Below are positions 25,318 to 33,904 of a DNA stretch of 64,000 nt, piece by piece. The notes beneath the pieces are model-generated. The model was not told the DNA's origin. It saw nothing but the letters and a program-made list of their open reading frames with translations, and made no database searches. Source of the stretch: Cyclobacteriaceae bacterium (lineage in GTDB: Bacteria > Bacteroidota > Bacteroidia > Cytophagales > Cyclobacteriaceae); contig JANQOR010000014.1 of the NCBI GenBank assembly GCA_028285685.1, positions 174,287-238,286 on the forward strand, written 5' to 3'. The first letter of the stretch is position 1. Every line of letters begins with the position of its first letter. The position numbers and the translations under genes are program-made.

Positions 25318-26943
25318 CTAAGAAAGAAATGGGTATTTGTAATCGGTTGGAGGAACAAAGGTTTCTTTGATCGTGCGTGCGCTCACCCATCGAAGTAAGT
25401 TCATCATAGCGCCAGCTTTATCATTCGTCCCCGAGCCTCTCGCGCCACCAAAAGGTTGCTGACCTACCACCGCGCCTGTTGGCTTATCATTAATGTAGAA
25501 ATTTCCTGCAGCGTTCCTAAGTTTTTTGGTTGCCAGATCAACGGCATAGCGATCACGAGAGAAGATAGCACCCGTCAAGGCATAAGGTGAAGTCTCATCC
25601 ACGATTTCTAGTATTTCCTCAAATTTTTCAGGATCATACACATGAACAGTTAGAACTGGACCAAAGATTTCCTCACACATTGTTCGATACTTTGGATCTT
25701 CGGCTTGAAAAACGGTGGGCTCTACAAACCACCCCTTCGATCCATCGTAATTGCCTCCGGCAATCAACTCTACTCCATGATCTTCTTTTGCCTGATCAAT
25801 ATATCCAGTGATTTTTTCGAACGCCGTTCCATCAATTACGGCATTGACGAAATTTCCGAAATCTTCCGGCGATCCCATCTTAATTTCTTCAAGATCAGCA
25901 ACCATGAAATTCTTCACATCGTCCCAAATGTTGGCTGGAATATATGCTCTTGACGCAGCGCTACATTTCTGACCCTGGAACTCGAATGCTCCTCTTACTA
26001 AACCGGTAGCGACTTCTTTTGCATCTGCAGACTTGTGCGCCACAACAAAGTCTTTTCCTCCGGTTTCGCCAACTATTCTTGGATAAGTCTTATACGAGTC
26101 AAGGTTAGCCCCAATCGTTTTCCAAAGGTGTTTAAACACCCCAGTACTACCTGTAAAATGAAGTCCGGCAAAATCAGAATGCTTGAAAATAACGTCACCC
26201 GCCACTGGCCCATCGACATAGATCAGGTTAATCACGCCATCTGGTAAGCCAGCCTCCTGAAACACCTCCATGATCACCTGGGCGGAATAGACTTGTGTAT
26301 AATTAGGCTTCCAAACAATCGTGTTACCCATCATGGCCGGAGCTGCTGGTAAATTTCCTGCGATGGCAGTAAAGTTAAAAGGTGTGATGGCGAAAAGGAA
26401 TCCCTCAAGTGGGCGATATTCCATCCTGTTCCACAGCCCATCCATTGACTCTGGTTGCTGCATGTAGACTTCCTGCATGAAGGAGACATTGAATCTCAGA
26501 AAATCTATAAATTCACACGCTGCATCAATCTCTGCCTGATGCGCATTCTTGCCCTGCCCAAGCATTGTGGCTGCATTTATTTTTGAGCGATAGGGTCCAG
26601 CCAATAAGTCAGCCGCCTTCAGAAAAATCGATGCCCTGTTCTCCCAAGTCATGTTTTCCCAATCTTCCTTCGCCGCAAGAGCAGCATCAATAGCCATATT
26701 AACATGCGATGCATCACCCTCGGAGAAATGTCCCAACACATGTTGATGATCATGAGGACAGGTCATAGGAATTTTAGTTTCTGTAAAAACCCTCTCCGAA
26801 CCAATGAACATAGGGGCGTCCACCTGGCTACTATACATTTCTTTGTATTTTGCCAATAATTCATCACGTTCTCCAGTTCCTGGTGCATAGCTAAGAATTG
26901 GTTCATTTACAGGGTCTGGAACGAAAAAATTTCCTTTCGGCAT
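25318..26943 (-). CDS. pruA: L-glutamate gamma-semialdehyde dehydrogenase (1-pyrroline-5-carboxylate dehydrogenase)
   Basis: This enzyme oxidises glutamate semialdehyde to glutamate with NAD, the second step of proline breakdown. The 541 residues fit the stand-alone PruA type (TIGR01236-like, as in mitochondria), with the start [20 protein letters not shown] (about 177-196), the general-base glutamate in GETGGKD and the catalytic cysteine in GQKCSAASR. No proline dehydrogenase gene is nearby. A minus-strand TAGATTTG element lies 32 bases upstream of the start. A VOC gene follows directly. Confidence 0.95.
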   Translation of the reverse strand: MPKGNFFVPDPVNEPILSYAPGTGERDELLAKYKEMYSSQVDAPMFIGSERVFTETKIPMTCPHDHQHVLGHFSEGDASHVNMAIDAALAAKEDWENMTWENRASIFLKAADLLAGPYRSKINAATMLGQGKNAHQAEIDAACEFIDFLRFNVSFMQEVYMQQPESMDGLWNRMEYRPLEGFLFAITPFNFTAIAGNLPAAPAMMGNTIVWKPNYTQVYSAQVIMEVFQEAGLPDGVINLIYVDGPVAGDVIFKHSDFAGLHFTGSTGVFKHLWKTIGANLDSYKTYPRIVGETGGKDFVVAHKSADAKEVATGLVRGAFEFQGQKCSAASRAYIPANIWDDVKNFMVADLEEIKMGSPEDFGNFVNAVIDGTAFEKITGYIDQAKEDHGVELIAGGNYDGSKGWFVEPTVFQAEDPKYRTMCEEIFGPVLTVHVYDPEKFEEILEIVDETSPYALTGAIFSRDRYAVDLATKKLRNAAGNFYINDKPTGAVVGQQPFGGARGSGTNDKAGAMMNLLRWVSARTIKETFVPPTDYKYPFLS

Positions 26944-26974
26944 GTTAGTGTTTTTTGGATTAAAAATGAGTGAG

Positions 26975-26982
26975 CAAATCTA
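26975..26982 (-). promoter_or_regulatory. Candidate -7 promoter element of pruA
   Basis: The minus strand reads TAGATTTG, matching TAnnTTTG, 32 bases before the pruA start. A -33 box at the expected distance is weak. Confidence 0.45.
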
Positions 26983-27028
26983 ATCAACACTTATGAAGGA
27001 AGACTGTTCAACGGTAATGGAAATGACA

Positions 27029-27712
27029 TTAAAAAATCCCGATCAACTCATCAAGGGATCGGATAGAGTAATCCGCCATAGAACGTTTTCTGCCCGAAGG
27101 ATCATAGAGGATTGTCTTAATTCCAAAGTCCCTGGCTCCATGAATATCTGTTTTGGGATTGTCTCCAATCATGACACTCTCGGCTTTGGAGGCCCCCGCC
27201 CTATCCAAGGCATCCTGGAAAATCCCAGGTTCAGGTTTTCTTGCCTGTGATGTCTCAGAAGTCACAATAACATCAAAGTATGCCTCGATACCGGCAGAGG
27301 ACAATTTTACAGGTTGTACATCATTAAATCCATTTGTAATAATGTGCAGTTTGTACTTCTTGGACAAGTAGTCGAGAGTGATCTTGGCATGTTCAATCAA
27401 ATGAGGCTTGCGTGAGCAATTGGTCATAAAATAATGTGAAGAATCCGCTGCACGAGATTCATCTATCCCCACTTTTCTAAATACCTCGATGAACCTGTTC
27501 TTCTTTATGTACTCCCGATCGATCAGCTTACTGTTGTATTTGTGCCACAGTTTATCATTTACCTCATAGTAGACATTGATGAATTTTTTTAGAGAAACAG
27601 AAGAATTAGCCTCAAGTTGTCTGTGAAGTTCGGTCAGTGTTTCCTGGGCATTTCTGTCATAATCCCAAAGGGTATGATCGAGATCAAAAAAAATATGTCT
27701 GACTTCTTTCAA
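27029..27712 (-). CDS. yjjG: YjjG-family HAD pyrimidine nucleotidase
   Basis: The 227-residue HAD phosphatase shows motif I D10-L-D12-H-T, motif II ITNGF near residue 120, the lysine in RKPEPGIF (about 158) and motif IV GDNPKTDI (about 182). The opening FFDLDHTLWDYDRNA and overall length fit the YjjG group, which removes phosphate from pyrimidine nucleotides, including non-canonical ones. Its start overlaps the stop of the ArsR-type gene by 4 bases, so the regulator and the enzyme are made together. Confidence 0.85.
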   Translation of the reverse strand: MKEVRHIFFDLDHTLWDYDRNAQETLTELHRQLEANSSVSLKKFINVYYEVNDKLWHKYNSKLIDREYIKKNRFIEVFRKVGIDESRAADSSHYFMTNCSRKPHLIEHAKITLDYLSKKYKLHIITNGFNDVQPVKLSSAGIEAYFDVIVTSETSQARKPEPGIFQDALDRAGASKAESVMIGDNPKTDIHGARDFGIKTILYDPSGRKRSMADYSIRSLDELIGIF

Positions 27713-28092
27713 CGGTGGTAGCTCCTGGCCTCAATTTTATTTTTAGCCAAAGCCCTGTTGGCGCTCATCGTCTCATATATCTCAAGATCCTTTTGCAGCT
27801 GTGGATCTCTTTCCAAAAAATTGAAAATCTGGCTCACCATGTCATAGCCTTCCTCTTTGATGCTGTAGAAAACCCATTGATCATATTTTCTGGCTGTAAC
27901 CATCCCTGCATTTTTTAAATAGGTTATGTGTCTTGAAGTTTTCGTTTGGGTAAAATCGAGGATAGATTCAAGGTCTGTAATGCATAATTCGTCCTTTTTG
28001 TACAGGAGATGGATAATTCGAGTCCGGGAGTCATCAGCAAACGACTTAAAGATCTGGGTTCCATATGCAAGGTTAAAATTCTTGAGCCTCAT
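27709..28092 (-). CDS. ArsR-family winged-helix regulator
   Basis: The 127-residue protein has an ArsR-type winged helix: FKSFADDSRTRIIHLL, then the recognition region ILDFTQTKTSRHITYLKNAGMV. The position where ArsR/SmtB proteins carry ELCVCDL reads ELCITDL here, so the second cysteine of the metal site is missing and metal sensing of that type is unlikely. It may respond to a different signal. A palindrome AAACTTT-N7-AAAGTTT lies 28 bases before its start. It forms an operon with yjjG. Confidence 0.88.
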   Translation of the reverse strand: MRLKNFNLAYGTQIFKSFADDSRTRIIHLLYKKDELCITDLESILDFTQTKTSRHITYLKNAGMVTARKYDQWVFYSIKEEGYDMVSQIFNFLERDPQLQKDLEIYETMSANRALAKNKIEARSYHR

Positions 28093-28119
28093 AATTTTCT
28101 CCTTACTTTTACCGAAGTT

Positions 28120-28140
28120 AAACTTTTCACGTTAAAGTTT
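28120..28140. promoter_or_regulatory. Palindrome in divergent region, candidate ArsR operator
   Basis: Exact 7-base arms AAACTTT (28120-28126) and AAAGTTT (28134-28140) flank a 7-base spacer. The site lies between the ArsR-type gene and the divergent gene at 28168. It suits autoregulation by the adjacent winged-helix dimer, which is inference. Confidence 0.45.
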
Positions 28141-28167
28141 CTCTAAGAATTAAAAAGTCAAATAAAC

Positions 28168-28788
28168 GTGCGAATATTAATAACGTCTGTAATCGTTTTC
28201 TTAACTACCGGTTTTTGCTTCTCGCAAGAGCAGGAAAAAGAGATCATTCAGTTCACAGGTGTAGTATTTGATCAGGACAGTACTACAGTGATTCCAGGCG
28301 TGCATATCTATATTCCAAAATCCGGAAGAGGGACAACCACAAATCCCTATGGGTTTTTCTCCATGCCGGTATTGGAGGGTGATAGTGTCGTTTTTAGTGC
28401 TGTAGGTTTTAAAAGGTCATTCTATATCATACCAGAGCATACCGGAAGTGCTAGTAGCATGAAGCTTATTGTTACGCTTCAGGATGATATACAATTTCTA
28501 GAGGAAGTTGAGATCAGACCATATCCAACCGAGGAAATGTTTAAAGAAGCCTTGATCACCATGGAGCTTCCTTATGAGAAAGAATATGCCAACATCCATC
28601 AGTGGATGAACAGCGAGATTATGCGAAGAGGGTACTATGACTTACCCAATTCACCAAATGCCAACCACCAGTACTTCGTTCAACAGCAATTTCAGGCATA
28701 TATCAACAGATATTCGCCTCCGCAAAATCAGTTGCTGAACCCTTTCGCTTGGGCTAACTTCATCAATTCACTTAAACGGAAGAAATAG
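28168..28788 (+). CDS. Exported protein with carboxypeptidase-regulatory-like domain
   Basis: The 206-residue protein has a signal peptide (about 1-20, ending CFSQ) and a CarboxypepD_reg-like beta domain (about 27-112), with the usual G.V.D..S...IPGVHIYIP and TTTNPYGFFSMPV.EGD..VFSAVGF pattern. This domain opens many Bacteroidota outer-membrane receptors, but here there is no barrel, only a helical C-terminus. The function is unknown; a periplasmic or surface role is likely. GTG at 28168 is the start. Confidence 0.8.
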   Translation: MRILITSVIVFLTTGFCFSQEQEKEIIQFTGVVFDQDSTTVIPGVHIYIPKSGRGTTTNPYGFFSMPVLEGDSVVFSAVGFKRSFYIIPEHTGSASSMKLIVTLQDDIQFLEEVEIRPYPTEEMFKEALITMELPYEKEYANIHQWMNSEIMRRGYYDLPNSPNANHQYFVQQQFQAYINRYSPPQNQLLNPFAWANFINSLKRKK

Positions 28789-28791
28789 CAA

Positions 28792-30063
28792 TCAGCTTTC
28801 TGCTTGCATCTGAGCCGCGACCTCCTGAACCTTATTCCACACTCTAAACGTGTTTCTGTAGCAGATCTTCGCGATGTCCTCCTCACTATAGCCTCTTTTT
28901 AGAAGCTCGTAGATCAAATTCGGATAGGTAGAAACATCTTTCAGACCCTTGGGTAAACTATCACCCACACCATCGTAATCTGAACCAAATCCAACGTAAT
29001 CAATACCAGCAACACTAACCACATTGTCTATGTGATCAGCCACTGTTTGAATGTCTTCATACACATCATTGTCTATGGCATATTGTTTAGCATATGCGAT
29101 GTATGTAGAATCATCTGAAGTTAGGTTATTTTCAGTTCGCCAGTTGGTCAAGTCCTCGCGCATCTTCTCACGCTTATCTTGTGCCTCTTTAGATAAAAAG
29201 CTGGAACCAAAATTGATATGAATCACACCGTCGTTTTCTGCCAGTGCTTTAATTAAATTGTCAGGCATGTTTCTCTCCCAATCCGGAGTGAACTTTCGGC
29301 ATGATGAATGAGATGCAATGACTGGTGCCTTAGTAATAGCTAAGGCATCAAAAGCTGCACTATCTGTCACGTGTGAAATATCAATCATGATCCCCCATTT
29401 GTTCATTTCCTTCACCACTTCTTCCCCAAACGGGCTCAGGCCATTCCAGGTGTAAGAGGTATCGTAGGAAGAATCACAGATTTGATTGTCACGAGAATGG
29501 GTCAACGTGATGTACCTAATTCCACGATCAAAGAAATACTTAACGTTGTTGATATCGTCTTCAATAGGAGCTCCATTTTCCATTCCCATAGGTAATGAGA
29601 TGAGTCCGCTAGCAAAATTCTTCTCGATGTCCTGCGGCGAATTTGCCATTGCAAACATATCCGGGAAAGTAACCGGCAACCGAGAAACCATGTCAATCAG
29701 CGAATCAGCGAATTCCTTAGCTCCACCGGTCTCCTGATATCTGGACGGAACATAAATTGACATAAACGGAGCATCCAAACCCCCAACTTTTGCCTTTGGA
29801 TAATCGAAATTTCCACTGGTCTCCACAGACACATCTTCTACTGTTTTCGTCAACATGAATCCTTTTACATTCATTCTGAAGGGAAGATCCACGTGCCCAT
29901 CTACCATTATGAATTTATGTGCCAATTCGTCCGCATACGCCTTGACTTCATCATCCGTCATTTCAGCAATATTTTTTCTTTTTTCACCAGGGGCACATGC
30001 CACCAAAAGGATCGCCAAAACAGATACCGACAGTAAATTCTCTAAAAAGCTCTTTGTGTTCAT
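28792..30063 (-). CDS. Lipoprotein dipeptidase (peptidase family M19)
   Basis: The 423-residue protein matches membrane (renal) dipeptidases, zinc enzymes that cleave dipeptides. Metal-binding motifs visible are VDGHVDLPFR near the N-terminus, the bridging-glutamate region, SHSSCRKF with the preceding ISHVTD, and GSDYDGVG late in the protein. A lipobox LLVACAP (about residues 17-24) predicts a lipid anchor. I prefer the ATG at 30063 (MNTKSF) because the longer start at 30087 would overlap a promoter-like element. It is a single-gene unit. Confidence 0.9.
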   Translation of the reverse strand: MNTKSFLENLLSVSVLAILLVACAPGEKRKNIAEMTDDEVKAYADELAHKFIMVDGHVDLPFRMNVKGFMLTKTVEDVSVETSGNFDYPKAKVGGLDAPFMSIYVPSRYQETGGAKEFADSLIDMVSRLPVTFPDMFAMANSPQDIEKNFASGLISLPMGMENGAPIEDDINNVKYFFDRGIRYITLTHSRDNQICDSSYDTSYTWNGLSPFGEEVVKEMNKWGIMIDISHVTDSAAFDALAITKAPVIASHSSCRKFTPDWERNMPDNLIKALAENDGVIHINFGSSFLSKEAQDKREKMREDLTNWRTENNLTSDDSTYIAYAKQYAIDNDVYEDIQTVADHIDNVVSVAGIDYVGFGSDYDGVGDSLPKGLKDVSTYPNLIYELLKRGYSEEDIAKICYRNTFRVWNKVQEVAAQMQAES

Positions 30064-30084
30064 AATTATTAGGTTTAGGGTCGA

Positions 30085-30115
30085 CAAATGTACCCATTCA
30101 CCATTAAAAGCTAAA
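30085..30115 (-). promoter_or_regulatory. Candidate promoter of the dipeptidase gene
   Basis: The minus strand reads TTTA (30112-30115), 19 bases of spacer, then TACATTTG (30085-30092). This matches the Bacteroidota pattern TTTG-N19-TAnnTTTG with one mismatch and lies 22 bases before the chosen start. Confidence 0.5.
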
Positions 30116-30262
30116 CCATTGGTTGAATTACATTTTTTTGATATTTTACAGGAGTTTAGACCGAAGAATGCAGGGATTTGATTTAATTTGTGATGTTGTG
30201 TTTTAAAGAAAATATGACATCCTTTGTAGATAGAGTTTAACTCGCTTAATAAACCGAAAGAT

Positions 30263-30997
30263 ATGACTGACCCTATTTCACCTGAATTGTTGGCAAATTG
30301 GAATACCTACGGAGGCTATCTTGCGATGGCGGTTGCAGGAATCGGTATTCTGATCCTGATAGGCCACTACCTCAAGCTCATGGCCACCAGCGATTACAAG
30401 ACCAGATATGACTACATAAACATGCACGAAATAAACATGCTCTGGAATGGCATGTTACTCCTTTTGATAGGGGGAACTCTTTACTTCAATACGGTGATAA
30501 ATCCATCAAATTGGCTTTGGTTTTTTGTGGCATTGTTCATGAGTTCAATGTTTGCTGTGATTTTAGGTGTGATCATTCAAAATATTCTGAAATTCTACTA
30601 CCCGTTCTTCATTGAGAAAAGACTTAAGAAGTTAAGATATGCTCCACGAACCTCTCCAGATGGAAGGAAAATGAAACTATTGAGCGAGGAAGAAGAAGAT
30701 GTTTACTTGGATGAAGGGATGCAGGCCGAAGAAGATGCGTTCTCTGTGGACTACGACGTGTGGATTGATGAGGAATCCGGTTTCACTAAGATCGAAAAAT
30801 ACAACGGTCGACTACATGCGTTGCAGTGCTCTAATTGCAACTATCAAACTCTCAAGGTCGACAGAGAGGAAATTATTCAACCTGCCACTGAGACCGAGGA
30901 CGGAGAGTTGATGAAGTATTTTGCTTGTGGCTATTGTGGCCATAAAGAAAGAAAGTCTTTCAAAATAGCAAAGCAAAAATCAGAGGCAACAGCCTAA
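30263..30997 (+). CDS. Membrane protein with C-terminal zinc ribbon, function unknown
   Basis: I do not recognise a characterised family. The 244 residues have three membrane helices (about 16-38, 58-77, 84-108), then an acidic cytoplasmic region (about 138-172) and a zinc-ribbon-like pair C189-x2-C192 and C222-x2-C225. The layout suggests a membrane anchor presenting a metal-binding knuckle for protein or nucleic acid contact. It is a single gene followed by a clear intrinsic terminator, so it is a stand-alone unit. Confidence 0.75.
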   Translation: MTDPISPELLANWNTYGGYLAMAVAGIGILILIGHYLKLMATSDYKTRYDYINMHEINMLWNGMLLLLIGGTLYFNTVINPSNWLWFFVALFMSSMFAVILGVIIQNILKFYYPFFIEKRLKKLRYAPRTSPDGRKMKLLSEEEEDVYLDEGMQAEEDAFSVDYDVWIDEESGFTKIEKYNGRLHALQCSNCNYQTLKVDREEIIQPATETEDGELMKYFACGYCGHKERKSFKIAKQKSEATA

Positions 30998-31022
30998 CTT
31001 TAAAGAAAGCAATTCAAGAAAG

Positions 31023-31051
31023 CCATCCTGTGAAAACAGGATGGTTTTTTT
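31023..31051 (+). terminator. Intrinsic terminator
   Basis: An 8 bp perfect stem CCATCCTG/CAGGATGG with a 6-base loop is followed by seven T. It ends the zinc-ribbon membrane protein gene. Confidence 0.9.
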
Positions 31052-31053
31052 GT

Positions 31054-32481
31054 TCAGAGCTTGATACAAATATTTTGGGGTTCAGAAAAGAACTGGAGCG
31101 CTTCACTTCCACCCTCTCTTCCTATCCCCGAATCCTTCATACCACCAAATGGAGTTCTTAGATCGCGTAGCAACCAACAATTGACCCAAACGATCCCAGA
31201 ATGAATTTGATGGGACACTCTGTGCGCTCTTTTCAAATTGCTCGTCCAAATGGTGCAAGAGAGACCATATCTGGTTGCGTTTGCCACATTTATGGCCTCA
31301 TCTTCGGTTTCAAATGGACTTAATGTGACAACCGGTCCAAAAATCTCTTCCTGGTTTGTTCTACATTTTTCATCAAGCCCGTCAATAACAGTTGGTTCCA
31401 GGAAGTACCCATTTCCCGGCAATCGATTGCCCCCTAGTAATACCTTCCCACCTTCTTCCTGAGCCAATGCTATGTACGATTGAACTTTTTCTATATGAGC
31501 TTGCGAAACAAGAGCACCAAGATCAGATTGCTCATCGAAAGGGTCTCCAACTTTCAATTTTGCAGCTTCGCTCACAAAACGCTCTTTGAACTCCTCATAA
31601 ATAGACGATTCAATAAGTATCCGTGAACCGCACAAGCATATTTCTCCCTGATTCGTGAACGAGCTCTTTACGCTCATTTTAACAGCTTCATCGAGATCAC
31701 AATCGGCGAACACCAAATTGGGATTTTTTCCACCCAGCTCAAGTGAAACCTTTTTGAATTGTTGTGAAGCTGTAGCTCCAACCTTTTTTCCTGTTACGGT
31801 CCCACCCGTAAATGAGATTGCCTTTGTAGCAGTAGATTCAACGATCGCTTGTCCAATTCCTGAGCCTTCACCGTGCACAATATTGAGCACACCTGCAGGC
31901 ATTCCGGACTCGTTCACGAGCTTTCCAAGCATAGCAGCTGTCATAGGAGTCATCTCAGAAGGTTTTGCAATCACACAATTACCCATGGCTAGAGCTGGAG
32001 CAATTTTCCACGAAAACAGGTACAACGGTAAGTTCCAGGGCGAAATACAACCTACCACACCAAGCGGAGCTCTTCGGGTATAGTTGACCATGAAGCCCTC
32101 TGATACGTGAGATTCAGAAGAAAAATTAACAATCGAGGAACCGTAAAATCTGAAATTTGTAGCTGCCCTGGGAATATCTACACTCTTAGCCAAGGAAAGT
32201 GGTTTCCCATTATCTCTACTTTCCGCAACGGCCAATTCTTCCAGGTTCTCTTCAATCAGATCTGCCAGTTTTAGCAAAATTCTGCTTCGTTTATCGATAG
32301 ACATTTTTGACCAGCTTTCGAAAGCTGCCTCAGAAGCCCTTACTGCAAGATCAAGATCTTCCTGGGTACAGTTAGGAATCTTACTGTAAACCTCACCTTT
32401 GCCAGGATCATAATTGTCGAGATACTCACCTTTGACAGGATCTAAGTACTTTCCTCCAATGAAATTTTGAATTTTTTCCAT
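31054..32481 (-). CDS. 2-aminomuconic 6-semialdehyde dehydrogenase-like aldehyde dehydrogenase
   Basis: The 475-residue NAD-dependent aldehyde dehydrogenase opens with NFIGGKYLDPVKGEYLDN, has the general-base glutamate in LELGGKNPN and the catalytic cysteine in NQGEICLCGSR. Those features match the 2-hydroxymuconate/2-aminomuconate semialdehyde group. The adjacent kynureninase and 3-hydroxyanthranilate dioxygenase make 2-aminomuconic semialdehyde the probable substrate, in the catabolic arm of the kynurenine pathway. It is downstream of the SDR gene by 4 bases in one operon. Confidence 0.85.
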   Translation of the reverse strand: MEKIQNFIGGKYLDPVKGEYLDNYDPGKGEVYSKIPNCTQEDLDLAVRASEAAFESWSKMSIDKRSRILLKLADLIEENLEELAVAESRDNGKPLSLAKSVDIPRAATNFRFYGSSIVNFSSESHVSEGFMVNYTRRAPLGVVGCISPWNLPLYLFSWKIAPALAMGNCVIAKPSEMTPMTAAMLGKLVNESGMPAGVLNIVHGEGSGIGQAIVESTATKAISFTGGTVTGKKVGATASQQFKKVSLELGGKNPNLVFADCDLDEAVKMSVKSSFTNQGEICLCGSRILIESSIYEEFKERFVSEAAKLKVGDPFDEQSDLGALVSQAHIEKVQSYIALAQEEGGKVLLGGNRLPGNGYFLEPTVIDGLDEKCRTNQEEIFGPVVTLSPFETEDEAINVANATRYGLSCTIWTSNLKRAHRVSHQIHSGIVWVNCWLLRDLRTPFGGMKDSGIGREGGSEALQFFSEPQNICIKL

Positions 32482-32485
32482 AGTC

Positions 32486-33262
32486 CTAAATTGAGCCAGT
32501 TCTCCCCCCGTCTACCCGCAGACTGGTTCCATTGATGTAGGCTCCGCTTGGTGAACAAAGGAAAGTCGCACAGTCTGCGATCTCCTCTGATTCTCCGAAT
32601 CTACCTGCAGGGATGGAACTGACCATTTCTGCCTTTATCTCCTCCTCGGTCCTACCTTGAGCTTTTGATCGGTTTGAGATCAAAGAGGTAATTCTTCCTG
32701 TATTAATAAATCCTGGTAAAATGTTGTTGACGGTGATCCCAAATTGCCCTAGTTCATTGGCCATCGTTTTTGCCCATGAGGCCATTGCCCCTCGAACCGT
32801 ATTGCTCACTCCAAGGCCAGGGATAGGAATTTTAACTGACGTAGAAATAATATTAACAATCCTTCCATAATTTGCAGCCTTCATTCCAGGAAGCAGCAGT
32901 TGCAAAAGTGTTTGGCTAACATAGAGATGCCGCTTGATCGCTACCTCAAATTCACTGATTTCGGCCTCATATATCTTTCCAGGGGCAGGACCACCAGTGT
33001 TGTTCACTAAAATTTGATAATCACCCCCACCTATGCCAGTCAAGGCCTTTTTCCTTACACCTTCCAAGTTGTCAAAGTCGGCAACCAAATAGTCGTGTCC
33101 TTCTCCAGGTAGAGTTGTTACTACTTCCTTAAGTGCATTTTCATTTCTGGCAAAAAGTGTGACTCTAGCTCCTTGATTAGCAAGTTCTCTGGCAATAGCG
33201 AGCCCCATGCCCTGAGTACTTCCACAGACAAGTGCGCGTTTTCCATTGAGGTTTAAATCCAT
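32486..33262 (-). CDS. SDR-family protein lacking the usual Tyr-Lys catalytic pair
   Basis: The 258-residue Rossmann protein has the nucleotide-binding motif GSTQGMG (14-20) and NNTG (87-90). The catalytic YxxxK is not present: the equivalent stretch reads VSNTVRGAM, with Ser153 and Arg157 at the Tyr and Lys positions. Many SDR relatives with this SN..R form exist in catabolic operons, so this is a subfamily trait rather than decay. Its role in kynurenine breakdown is unknown; it may bind cofactor and use different chemistry. It heads the operon with the aldehyde dehydrogenase. Confidence 0.85.
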   Translation of the reverse strand: MDLNLNGKRALVCGSTQGMGLAIARELANQGARVTLFARNENALKEVVTTLPGEGHDYLVADFDNLEGVRKKALTGIGGGDYQILVNNTGGPAPGKIYEAEISEFEVAIKRHLYVSQTLLQLLLPGMKAANYGRIVNIISTSVKIPIPGLGVSNTVRGAMASWAKTMANELGQFGITVNNILPGFINTGRITSLISNRSKAQGRTEEEIKAEMVSSIPAGRFGESEEIADCATFLCSPSGAYINGTSLRVDGGRTGSI

Positions 33263-33358
33263 AAATTTTGGCTAACTTTTCTTCAAAAATACAGCGTGGG
33301 CAGATTTAATGCATGATGACTTCAAATCCCGCCCTGAGAAGCTTAAAATTTAGGAAAC

Positions 33359-33889
33359 ATGGCCATAAAGAGACCTTTTAACTTGCAAGCCTGGATCGAG
33401 GACAACAGGAATATTCTCAAACCTCCCGTAGGTAACAAAAACCTCTATGCAGATGCCGGTGACTATATTGTAATGATTGTGGGTGGTCCCAACGCCCGTA
33501 AAGATTACCACTACAATGAAACCGAAGAACTATTCTATCAGTTGGAGGGAGACATTGAGGTGACGATCCAGGAGGATGGAAAAGCCGTAAAAGTACCAAT
33601 CAGAGAAGGTGAGATGTACCTTCACCCAGCCAAAGTACCACATTCTCCTGCCAGACCCGAAAATACAGTCGGCCTTGTTATAGAGAGAAAACGGGAACCT
33701 AATCACAAAGACGGCCTAATGTGGTTTTGTGACAATTGCAATACGAAGCTTCATGACACCTACTTCCCCTTGACAAACATCGAGAAGGACTTTCTCCCGA
33801 GATTTCGAGAGTTTTACAACTCTGAAGAAAAGAGAACTTGTAAGAATTGTGGAGAGGTAATGGAAACCGACCCACGTTTCACAGACTAA
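33359..33889 (+). CDS. 3-hydroxyanthranilate 3,4-dioxygenase
   Basis: This cupin enzyme opens the ring of 3-hydroxyanthranilate with oxygen. The 176 residues place the iron ligands at H51, E57 and H95 and substrate arginines at R47 and R99, the same spacing as in the characterised bacterial enzyme. A second rubredoxin-like metal site is formed by C124, C127, C161 and C164, as in bacterial rather than animal forms. Kynureninase follows after 15 bases, so its product feeds directly into this step. Transcription is divergent from the SDR/aldehyde dehydrogenase operon. Confidence 0.96.
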   Translation: MAIKRPFNLQAWIEDNRNILKPPVGNKNLYADAGDYIVMIVGGPNARKDYHYNETEELFYQLEGDIEVTIQEDGKAVKVPIREGEMYLHPAKVPHSPARPENTVGLVIERKREPNHKDGLMWFCDNCNTKLHDTYFPLTNIEKDFLPRFREFYNSEEKRTCKNCGEVMETDPRFTD

Positions 33890-33904
33890 TCAATAACACC
33901 AAAT

